This document shows, in pieces, positions 22,669 through 35,200 of a stretch of DNA of 64,000 nucleotides. The stretch covers positions 1,860,001-1,924,000 of the forward strand of contig JAIGNY010000581.1 of the NCBI GenBank assembly GCA_020152595.1, in the 5' to 3' direction. Origin of the DNA: Chiridota heheva (taxonomy: Eukaryota; Echinodermata; Holothuroidea; Apodida; Chiridotidae). Positions within the stretch are counted from its first letter, which is position 1. Each line of letters opens with the position of its first letter. Below the pieces are notes generated by a model. The model searched no databases. It was not told the DNA's origin and saw nothing but the letters and a program-made list of their open reading frames with translations. Made by a program: the position numbers and the translations under genes.

Positions 22669-25600
22669 GTATGTAAAGAATATTTCCGCTGAGTTATTAT
22701 GTTGCTATGATTTTAAACCAACACATCTGATGTTGATTTTGTCTTACTTTAGCCCGTGATGTTTAAGCCTTACTTTGGGTATTGATTGCGCGACTTTTCT
22801 GTCAATGGGCAATTTCAAATTGAGGTGGTCGGTTCGACGTAACCGTGTACGGGCACAGTACGGTTTTGCCAAGTTGAAGGGGAAACTTTATCATTGCAGT
22901 CAATGGGATATTTTTGGTGCATTACTTGTGTCGCCTATGCCAGTCAGCAAAAAATAATGGTACCCATATATATTAGAAACTACTGTGTAATATTAATACA
23001 CAACATTTAATTAGAAAAATAAATTATGTCGATTTTTTTTAGCAAAATGATAAAAAACATGTTTTTCCCCCTTTGACTGCAACGATAACTGACTGCTTGT
23101 TTTCCTCTTTGACTGAAGTTCGAGATCGTCAAAAAATCATTGTTACGTCGCCATGCACCACAACATTCCCAGATGTCCAACCTCCTCAATATGTTATTAT
23201 AATAATATTGTGGCAAAGGTTAATTTAAGTTCATTTAAATTAAGGCTAGGTGTATTTCGTTTTGATATAAAAATTAATAATACCCGAGTTCTACTCTTAG
23301 TGTGGCAGAGATATTTTTACCACATTCTGATAATTATTGTTGTTTTTATTGCTTAGGATAGTAGTACGCTAGCTACGAATCTCATTTGCTCTGAATCTCT
23401 GAATTAGAGTATTAACGAAGTTTCTAGATGATGTTACTAAGCTAGTTGATTCTGGTCATAGTGTGGATGTTATCTATTTAGATTTCAAAAAAGCATTCGA
23501 TAAGCAGGCTCATGTTGAAAACAAGAGCACTTGGTGTGGAATGAAAGTGTGCCAGTTGGATAAATTCTTGGTTAATTGATAATTGACAGGTCACAAAGAG
23601 CTATTGTTGATGGTGAAGTATCTCCACGGAAGAAGGTTTCAAGAGGTGTTCCTCAGGGTTCTGTATTAGGTCCGCTTCTTTTCTTAATCTTTATTAATGA
23701 TATGATGTTTCCCTTGGCTCCAGGATTTGTAAACTTGCTGATGACACTAAGCTGTACAGGATTGTTGATGATGCTAGGGATTCTTCACTGTTGCAAACTG
23801 ATCTGGATAAGTTAGTTTCTTGGTCCCAAACATGAAAGATGTCATTCAATATTGATAAATGCAAAGTTATTAATTTTGGTCAGAGCAATTTGGCTTTTGA
23901 TTACTTCATGAATGGTTCAAATCTTGGTTGTGTTGATCAAGAGAGGGATCTAGGTGTTGTCATTACTAGCAATCTAAAGACAAGTTCTAAACAGTGTGCT
24001 TTAGCAGCTGCAAGGGCAAATAAGATGCTCGGTTTGATTAGAAGAAATTGTTGTTTTCTTGGTAGAGAGGTTGTTCTTAATTTGTATAAACAGTTAGTCA
24101 GGCCTCACCTTGAGTATGCTATTCAGGCTTGGGGTCCCTTTTATGAGGAGAATAAGTTCATTTTGGAGCAGGTTTAGCGAAGAGCCATTAGACTTTTTCC
24201 CGAAGTATGGAATATTTTAAATGAATCTAGGTTGCGAATTCTTGGTTTGACCATGCTTGAGTTGAGAAGAGTATGTGGCAATATGATTCAGGTTTTTAAA
24301 TTCCTATCTGGTAGTGTTGCTTTGACTTCCTGTAATTTCTAGCATGTTTCACTTTCAGCTAATCCGCATCTTTGTTTTTTTTTTTGTGGTGGTGGTGGTG
24401 TTAGTTTGGGCTTTTTATGGGGTAATTCACCCTTAGCCTGTCATCTTGTTATGTTATGTATGTTATGTTACTAACTCTGGGCATCTTTGATGTTTTTTTT
24501 TTTTTTAGTGGTGGTGGTGTTAGTTTGGGCTTTTTATGGGGTGACTCATCCTTATTAGCATGTCATCTTGTTATGTTATCTTAATGAGTATGAATGCATG
24601 ACAAACCTAGGTATTATACACATCCCTGAGTATTGGTTGACATAGAGATTGCCGTACATGGGTTGTTATAAATTGGGTACACTTCCTATGTTTTTAAAAA
24701 TTCACACTAGAAAATTGATGATAGAAAAATACCTTACTTTTTGGATATTCTTACTGTATATCAATTAGTCTAAATAATACACTTTTCCAAAAAAAAAATT
24801 TCCTAAATCTTTACCTATTTAGCACCATGATGGGATAAACTTCTCCGATTCGGTGTTTTGGTTGCCATCTTTCTTAGTCACTGCACATTTGTGATCAACT
24901 ATTCAAACGTCAAAGTTCAGCCAACCAGCCTTAACAACCCTATCTCTCAGCTCCCCTCCCCTTTCATCCTTCTTGGTGACTTCAACCCCCTGTGTGGCTT
25001 CAGTACCACCACCCAGAGGCAAGCTTGTCGAAAACATTCCTCGACGGCACAGCCTCTCCTTACTCAACACTAATTCCCTGACATATGTTCACACCGCCAC
25101 AGGCTCCCTCACCTGTATTGACCTTTCTATCTGCTCCCCCAACCTCCTTGATTTGGCTGGAAGGTCACTACTGATCTCTGTTGCAGTGACCATTACGCTG
25201 TCCTGATTCACTCCAACTTTCAAACCCCCACTGACCACACCCCCAACTGGAACCGTAAGAAAGCCAATCGGTCCCTTTTCGAAACCCTCTGTAACTTTCA
25301 CCTCTCCCCCCCCCCCATTTCCTCGAGGGTGAGGATCCCATGTCTAACTTCAGTAACATCCTTATCAACATTGCCACCTGCTCCATTCCCAAAACCTCCA
25401 AGCCCCCAAATCACCCCCAACCCCTAGTTCAACGATGACTGCAAAAATGCCATCAAGAACAGGAAAAAAGCCCTCAGGAACTTTAAAACTAACCTGACCA
25501 CCTACAACCTCAACCTCTTTCACATCAGCCATGCCAAAGCCAGACACACTGTCAAAGACAGTAAGAACAACTACATCTCTTCTCTCACCACCAACACCCC

Positions 25601-28600
25601 CACCAAGAAGATTTGGAGTATGATAAACAGCTACCATTGCAGGGTGGGCAAGTCTCCCATCTCTCTTGGAATGGCAATCTACTCATCGAGAAAAGGATAT
25701 CGCTAACCGTCTCGCCACCTTTTTCATCAACATCTCATCATTGACCAACTACGATGGTTTTAAAGCCAAAAAGCTCGCGAAGAAACCCGGAGATTTACTT
25801 TTTCCTCCGACAACACCCAACATCCCTGTCACCTTATCTGAATTAGAGCAAGCCATCAACAATGATGGCTGCACCTCCAAGAACCCATATAACATCCCCA
25901 ACCAGTTCCTGAAACTCCTCCCCCACAAGGCCAATGCTACTCTACTCACCGTCCCCAACCACATTTGGTCCTCACACTTATTTTCCCCTATCTGGAGGAC
26001 AGCTGTCATTACCCCCGTTCCCAAACCGGGGAAGGACAGCACTGACCCTCCAGTTACCACCCCATTGCCCTCACTTGTTGTCTCTGCAAAATTATGGAAA
26101 GGATCATCAACCAGAGACTTAACTGGTTTCTCGAGACCAACAGGATCTTCTCCCCTCACCAAAGTAGCTTCTGGAAATGTTGCAATACCTTGGACCAATT
26201 AATCATGCTGGATACCGCTATCCAGGAATCCTTTGCTAAAAGGGAACACCTCATTGCCATCTTTTTTGACCTCTAGAAAGCTTTCGACACCACTTGGAAA
26301 TATGACATTACCCGCAAGCTTCACACCATCAGCCTCAGAGGCCACCTCCCCATCTTTATCAAAACTTCCTCTCATCCAAACATTTCTAGAAGTAATGTTT
26401 TAGGCCTATATCCGCGAAATACCATTCATACAAATTATATTTTGCAGCATGTACGCAGCTTGTAAATGAAAGCCTGAAGTGATTTCAAACTTCCTAGTTT
26501 TTTTCGTACATTAACCCTAATTACATAAAGAAGGCATTTGAGTATTAAAGATGATCCAATTTGAGTTCTGCGTGATATTCAGCTTTCACTTTCTTCACTA
26601 GCTGCCTTTAGGTATCTTCGTTAGACATCCCTCTTTATTACTTCCTTTGTTTATAAACTGTAACTAACTATTCTTGTTTTATTTAGGTGTCATTTTGAAT
26701 GTGTGGGCTTTTGGTAGAATAAGAGCTTACAAGTCAAAACCTCATTAAGAATTTATTGTAACAGGTGGACTTTCTTGAAGATTATATTGGCATTGGAATT
26801 TTTCGTTTTAGGGATTAGATGGAGTTTTGAAGGAAAAGTTCCCGAAACCTTAAAATTTAAAATTTAATCACACATCTTGAAATGAGACTTGAATTAGTTT
26901 CAGAATTTACAGGAAAATTATACGAACAACATTAAATAGAGTAGTGCTCTCACACTATTGCACAGTGAACATATGAATTATTCTCACATTGTAGATTTTG
27001 TAAACTAAATGTAGTTTGATGTGTGTGTTTGGAGGAAGTGTTACCATGGTTGACCATGTGCCATGGTTGGCCACGTGCCATGGTTGGCCATGTGCTATGG
27101 TTGGCCATGTGCCATTGTTGGCCATGTGCCATGGTTGGCCATGCGCCATGGTTGGCCATGCGCCATGGTTGGCCATGCGCCATGGTTGGCCACGTGCCAT
27201 GGTTGGCCATGTGCTATGGTTGGACATGTGCCATGGTTGGCCATGTGCCATGGTTGGCCATGTGCCATGGTTGGCCATGTGCCATGGTTGGCCATGCACC
27301 ATGGTTGGCCATGTGCCATGGTTGGCCATGCGCCATGGTTGGCCATGTGCCATGCTTGGCCATCTGCCATGGTTGGCCATGTGCCATGTTTGGCCATGTG
27401 CCATGGTTGGCCATGTGTCATGGTTGGCCATGTGCCATGGTTGGCCATGTGCCATGGTTGGCCATGTGCCATAGTTGACTACTTTTTAAGCATTTTTTAG
27501 CATGTGTTTAGTATTAAAGAAAGAAGCTCTTATAGATATGCATTTATGAAATAATCATTTATGAAAAACAGGTAAATTTAGGTACAGTACAATAGTGACC
27601 CCATTCTCTCCCTTCTTAACACTTGTTCAGCTCACTACTGTTTATCCCCTCATCATTTTCTTCACACAATCCAATCTTTCTGGCACAACTTGACCACCGG
27701 TAAACTTTTTCAACCAACCAATCGCCCATAAAAAATTTTTTCTCTGCTATTTTTCCTAATATGTAGCCTTGTGTTTCAAGTACAAATTAAACAGTAAAAA
27801 AATCAATTTCATAATCAAATCAATAATGCTGAAATTGCATGAAATAATTATTTCATGTACATTCCTTTCATTCATAATTTCTGCTTGAAACCTAAAGTTT
27901 CAGTGGTCCAAATGATTGTTTGTGGTAAAAAGTGATTCCCCAAAATGTATGTCACCATACATCAACCGTTTGTTTGTTACATGGAATAGAAAAATGGCTT
28001 TTTACCAGAGTGAGGATAAACCAAAGGTGGTAACCCTGTTTAACATAACATAACAAGATTACAGGCTTAGAAAGGTTAGTCACTCCATAAAAAGCCCAAA
28101 CTAACACCACCACCACCACACAAAAAAACAATTAAAGACGCCCAGAGTTAGTAAAGAACTTATCAATGTTGACTATGAAATTGTGAACAGAAGTTTGTAG
28201 GTGTGTATGTGTGAGGAAGGGAGGGGGTGGTAATAATTGAAATTGGATCATTGACTGACCGATTGTTGGAGAGTTTGAGTGGGACTGTACACATTTCACT
28301 AGTAATTTCTGATTATAGTGTATGTTGTTGTAACGTTTAATTCCTAGTTTAGCAAACAGAACAGCCCTATGATTTAGTGGAGAATAATTTACAAGCTGTG
28401 ATTGGAGCACTGTCCAGAATGTAACTGCAACATTTCTTTCTTTTCTGCACCAGACTTCACGGAGATGATGAGAGCTTTGGGTTATCCTCGTCTGATATCA
28501 ATGGAAAACTTCAGAGGTCCTAATTTTCCTCTTGTAGCAGAGGTCCTCATTTGGCTGGTGAAGAGGTAAGAAATATACTTGTACTTAAATTCTAAAGGTC

Positions 28601-29128
28601 TATGGACATCTATTACCTGGGGACACTTCATACTAAAAGTGATAGGGGTGTGCAGCCCATCAATCAAAAATTATACCCATAGTATGACAGATTTTTTGGT
28701 ATCTGTAGTATGAAATTATTAAATTTTGATACCTGCAGTTTGTAAGAAGTCAATTTTGATACCTGCAGTACTGAGTATTCAATGAGAATATTAAAACAGC
28801 AAATTTTGGGATCTGCACTATGAAAATACTGAAAAAAGACACCAGCATAATAAAGATTATGTAAAAAAGACACCTGCTCTGGCTGCCACCCTCTACCCAC
28901 CCAGGGATCTAATTTGGGTAGAGCAGTCCTTAGATTTCCGAAATACCTCTTTCAATTTCCAACAGGTCTGAATATAGGTGTCAAAAATCTTCTCACAAAA
29001 TTTGTGACAGAAATGATAGTAATATTATAAATACATCTTTATATCCATTATTTATCGTGCAAATTCTTCGCATACGGGGGACGCTTTTAGAGCACATATA
29101 TAGTGTTGCTTACTCAAGACATCTTAAA

Positions 29129-29162
<34 letters not shown>

Positions 29163-29163
29163 G

Positions 29164-29213
<50 letters not shown>

Positions 29214-32200
29214 CATGTATAAAATATATATATATATATATATATATTATTATTTATTTTTTTGTAATGGAAGAAAAAACATTCTTCCCGTGATTTCCCG
29301 TTTTTCATGTGGTTGTAACCGCCAGAACCTTAGATTTGTCCAAGTTTGGCCTGAGTTATGACAGATCACAGTTTCATGAACTCTTAAGACATGTATATAT
29401 ATATAAAATATATAAAAGGGTGTTTCAGCTGACGTCATGAGGTCACGTGACTTTGTTTACATCGCCACTTTGTCAGGCAAGAACACTGTCGTCTGCTGTA
29501 CACTTAATTAGATTTACACACGTTTGCATGTAGTTGTATTAGATAATATTTGTAAGATAATTATGCTGGAATCTTGATGTGCCGTTGGTTGCAGTAATAG
29601 ACGTGTGCCGAGGAATAAAAAGACGGTTTTCTGCTGGGTTTCTGCTGTATGATGCTGCAGCTTTCAACCCACGGTTCACACTAAGATTTGCAGCGAGCAC
29701 TTTATATCAGGTATGTAGGCTTTGTCTGCATATAACGAAAATCAGATGGCGTTCATGTAAAAGTTACTCTTTGTATGAATATATACAACGAAAGGAAAAC
29801 GTGAAGTAAAATCGGAAGCGAACAAAAAAACTGCAATCAGTATAATTCGCTGAAGTGGTACTCTAGGTACTGCAGGTTAGCATGCAGTATATTTGTTGTA
29901 CGTGTGATGTGACTGAGCTGCGTGAAGATGCGTGAAACGCAACAACGCCTGCCCTGCAAAATGGCTTTCAGATGGGTTAAGAGTTGTGTGATGAAATCCC
30001 TCTATACTAAATTTGTGATGTATGACATGGCAGACTGCTGGAAATAAATGTACAGTATATTTAAAAAAATATTAAAGACTACCTTAATTGACGTAATAAG
30101 GCCCCGGGCACTTGTAAAAATAGAATTGCACCACTTTTCAGGCCGGAATTTTCTTCCTAACAAGTGCCCATGCTCCGGGCCGTGCACAGTGTGCTATTTG
30201 AACTGCATTGTGTGATCTGATTCTATACTAGCCTCACAATAACCACCACAAAAACATTGTGAGCGTCAGATGCAAAATAAACTAATAATATAACAAAAAC
30301 CTTTTTTAAGTCTTCAATTTAATCAAATGAATGATGTTATCAGTCAAAAAATGTTGGGTGGGCGCTTATTAGAACAGGTGCGCTTAATATGTCAAATACC
30401 ACGTCAAATTAGTTCTTGTGTATCTCTCATTCTCCCCCTGTTTTCTTTCCTTTCTACATCTGGAATGATCTAACCTTTCAGGCACAATTTGACCCTCGTT
30501 GTCGTCGTGGTGTCGTTCAGCCTTCATCAAACAAACAAATACAATGAAAGAAGAAAAAAAAAAAAAACTAATTTGTAAAATTTCTTTCCTAGATATTAGC
30601 CACTGAAAATCAATCATTCAGTTCTTGTTACTGTACAATCTGATTGGAGGGTGTGACAACGGTGTGACAACAATCAAGTTCATATTTTACAAAACTAAAT
30701 CAAGAGTATATTAAAGAATGCTCGCTCTATACAGCTCAGACAACTTTCTGTTTTAGAGAGAAAGCGATTGCTTATATATTTGCAAACTAAGAATGTGGAT
30801 ATCATGCTAACCTGCTGATATAAGCCTTTAATAGAAAGGTTGTGTTAAGCGTTTAGAAAGTTCTTTGCATCCAGTACAGTACTGTATTTGCCGAGTGAAA
30901 TCAGTAAGGGTTCGCAGGCACAGTGCCAAATGTTATGAAACTTGGGTTTCATATTTAACTTCTTCCTTCACACAAGGACTTATCAGGTAACTATAGCTGT
31001 TGAATATAGCATATATTTCTGCAAACCTTTCAATTTCTGAATAATTGCTCTGTTTTTGACATGATGGGTGTTTTCTGGACTTTGACTTTAAACTTCCTTG
31101 TACAAAATTCAAGATGTGCTTATTACCCAGGAAAAAAGTAAAAAGTTAAAAATATTGGGAGTTTAGTACCTAAATTTAGAAGCATATAAATTCTTCTAGC
31201 TTTGCTGTTTCACAGGGGCAGCCCGCCCTTTCCCTCCGTGGGCCCGCCCTGCCCCTCATGAGAAAACAATGTTAAAAAAAGATTACTTTTTTTTTAGTTT
31301 AAATATTTTTTTAAACTTAATAATCTTAGTTAGCTTTATAAATGAAATACCTTACATGGATACAGAACAAAGAATGATAGTATAGTAAGCAATTGTCCTG
31401 TTTGGCTAATGACTGGTCCTTATTAGTCAGAATAGCTTCTTTCTGAGATGTATGATTGTAGCTAAAATCCCAGAGCTTCTTCATTAGGGGATTGAGCCTT
31501 AAGGGGACCCCCGGACTCCACGCCAAAAAGGCGCAGCATTTCGCACGTACATTAATGTACCCCTCAACAAGTCTAGCACCTTGCCCCTTTTTAGCTCCAC
31601 TATTTGAAGAATAGTAGAGCTATTCTACTACCCCCGGCATCGGCGTCCGGTAAAGTTTTCATAACTTAAGTTATGAATGGTGTACATTCATGTGACTTGG
31701 CATAACGGTAGAGGACATGGTTACTGATCAAATAAGCATGATTGTTTTGTGTGCATACTAATTAGCCTATTTGCATAACAATGAAAATATTTGTAAGGTT
31801 AAAGTTTTTGGTTAAAGTTTTTGCCTAAATTTTTCATATCTTATGAATGGTGTACATTCATGTGACTTGGCATAGAGGTAGAGGACATGGGTACTGTTCA
31901 AATGAGCATGATTTAGGGGTTGTGTGCATACTAATTAGCTTATTTGCATAACAATGAAAATATTTGCTAGGTTAAAGTTTTGGTTAAAGTTTTTGTTAAA
32001 GTTTTTGTTTAAATTTTTGGTTAAAGTTTTCATAACTTAAGTTATGAATGGTGTGCATTCTTGTAACTTGGCATAGGGGTACTGTTTAAGTGAGCATGAT
32101 TAGGGGTTGTGTGTGCAAACTTATTAGATTATTTGCATAACATTGAAAATATTTGTATCTGAATCTCTTAAATTAAAGTGGATGTGGGGATTTTGTTTGC

Positions 32201-35200
32201 ACAAATAATCATATATGTGAAGAGCATTGTCTACACTTAATGTTGAGGTGGTGTGTGCATATTAATTAGGTTATTTGCATAACAATAGACTTTCATACAA
32301 AATGTTTAAAATTCATGAGCACATAACTTCAGTTATGAATGATGTATATTCATGTAGCTTGGCACAAGGGTAGAGGACATAGGTACTGTTCAAATAAGCA
32401 TGATTGTGGGTTGTGTGTGCATACTATTTAGCTTATTTAGATAACAATACAAATATTTGTATCTATGATATCTCTTAAATCAAAGTGGGAGTGGGGATTT
32501 TGTTTACACAAATGATCATTTACATGAAGAGCATTGTCCGCACTCAATGGTGAGGTGTGATGTGCATATATTAAGTAGGGCATTTGCATAACAATAGACT
32601 TGCCTACAAAAGACACTGTATTTAAAACCTGAGATAGTACCTTGCTATTTGGTTCAGTAGTAGAGGGGATTGGTACTGTTTAGTTGAGCATGATTGGGGG
32701 ATTGTGTGTGCATAATAATTAGCCTATTTGCATAGCAATGGAAAATTTGTATAAGTGGTATCTCTTAAATTAAATTGGGTATGATGATTTTGCTTAAACA
32801 AATGGTCATACAGTATATATGAAGTGCAGTGTTCACATTTAATGGTGAGGTATTGTGTGCATTTGCTGCAATATGTTTGACCTGAGATCAAAAATATATG
32901 GCTTATGACTTCCTTCACATTACTAGTTTTGTTATGATGTTGATATTCCTGACATGAATAGCAATAAAAATGTTTGTCTTGCCATGAATAAGGAAGCAAA
33001 TAAAAGTTTCCTTGCTTCTAAAGCATGTTAAATTAGGGGTTTGAGAAATATAAACAATAAGCAGAATGTGGGGTAGAAGATGACATTATGATTAAGTAGT
33101 TGAAGGAATTAGGATGAGGTCATGTGGGACAGGGTGGAATTGTATGTAGGGCAGGGTGCAGTGGGATGATGGTCAGGATGTGTTGGCATGTTAGACAGGG
33201 TGGATTGGCATATAGAACAGGGTGGGTTGGCATGTGGAACAGGATGGGTTGGCATGTGGAACAGGGTGGGTTGGCATGTGGAACAGGGCAGAATGTTATG
33301 TGGTGGAATGACTGCATGACATACATATTTTCTTAAATTGGAAGTTGTATTACAATCCAGGATGTAAGTAATTGGAATGTGTAGGGGCTGGGGAGGGTAC
33401 AGGTTGGAAAGGGGGATGAATGGCATTCTTTCATTGACACTGGCAAGTCATGGCCTCTCCTTCCTTTGTTATTTAATTGATAGAACTGAAAGGGGTGTTG
33501 TAGTTAGAAAGACTGCTAGCTTTACATGTTTTCTGAGTTACTGGGTGAGGTAACCTTGAGCTTTTTGGTTCACATGCGAAGCATTTATGCGAACCTATGT
33601 AATGGCGATTACAGCCGTCCGGCCATCGGGCCGTCCACAGATTTGTCCTGAGATTTCCTCAGAAATGTTAAAGTTTTTCAGAGGTACTTAAGATAGGATT
33701 AAAGGCTACTTCCTTAAAAAGTCTACAATACATTTGATATTTTTTTAGAACATAATTGTAAAATGATATAATTTTCCAATATTCTTCAGAGATCCTCAAG
33801 TCTCTCTTGTAGCACTTGAGATTTGAAATCCTTAAAATTCTTTAAAATATTTGGGCTCCAAACAGTTATATCAGGCATGATTTTTTATACTCCACCTTTA
33901 TTATTGTGTTCATTTGCATAAAGTTACTACAGTATATGACCTGAGCAGACTTTTTTATTTAGCATGCTTAGTCAGGGAGTGTGACAGGATGTGATTGCAT
34001 ATAAACATAGGGAGGGATGCCATGTGGGACATGGATGGGGGCCATGAGGGACATATGATATAATATTTACCATGTTGTATACACCAAGGGCTATATCAGG
34101 CATAATTATTTGACTCCACCTCTTTTTCTTATTCAACAACTCATTTGCATATAAGTTATTATATGAAGTGACACTTTAATACATAGTATGCTCAATCAGG
34201 GACTGTGATAGCTAGGATGAGACTTCTTATGGAGCTTTTGGGACGTCATGTGAGACATAGGGTGGGATGACATGTGGGATGCCATGTGGGACATAGGGTG
34301 GGAAAACGTATGGGACATGGGGTGGGATGCCATGTGGAACAGGGTGGAATGCCACATAGGATATGTGGTGGAATGCCATGCAGGACATAGGGTGGATTGC
34401 CATGGGATGGATTGTCATGTGGGACATGGGATGTCATGTGGGACATGGCACCCCAACCCATTTCAACAAGTCATTTGCATATAAATTATTATATGAACTG
34501 ACACTTTCATACATAGTATGCTCAATCAGCGACTGTGATAGCTAGGATGAGACTTCTTATGGAGCATATGGGATGTCATGTGGGACATGGGGTTGGGTGC
34601 CATGTGGGACATGGGGTGGGATGCCATGTGGAACAGGGTAGAATGCCATGTGGGACATGGTGGGATGCCACGAGTAACACAGAGTGTGACATAGGTTGTG
34701 ATGCCATGTGTGACATAAGGTAGGATGCCATGTGTGACATAAAGTAGGATGCCATGTGTGACATAGGAGGCTATGTGGGACATGGGGTGGGATGCCATGT
34801 GGGAGATATAATGGAATGCCATGTGGGACATGGGATTGGATGTCATGTGGGACATGGGGTAGGATGCCATGTGAGACATGAGGTGGGATGCCATGTGGGA
34901 CATGGGGTGGGATGCCATGTGGGTCATAGGATGGGATGCCCTGTAGGACATATGATGGAATGCCATGTGGGACATGGGATGGCATGTGGGACATGGGGTG
35001 GGATGCCATGTGGGAGATATGGTGGAATGCCATGTGGGACATGGGATGTCGTGTGGGACATGGGGTAGGATGCCATATGGGACATGGAGTGGGATGCCAT
35101 GTGGGACATGGGGTGGGATGCCATGTGGGACATGGAGTGGGATGCCATGTGGGACATGGGGTGGGATGCCATGTGGGACATGGGGTGGTATGCCATGTGG

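Noticed and set aside
22538-22759. 73-codon + frame over CLUAP1 exon 1
   Set aside because: It is in a different frame from MSYRDLR and runs past the donor site; no homology.
25749-26198. 149-codon - strand frame
   Set aside because: Antisense shadow of the LINE ORF2 fragment at 24905-26396.
26950-27500. Six overlapping frames with [15 protein letters not shown] or [15 protein letters not shown] cycles
   Set aside because: The 17-bp unit cycles through all frames, giving the same peptide in each.
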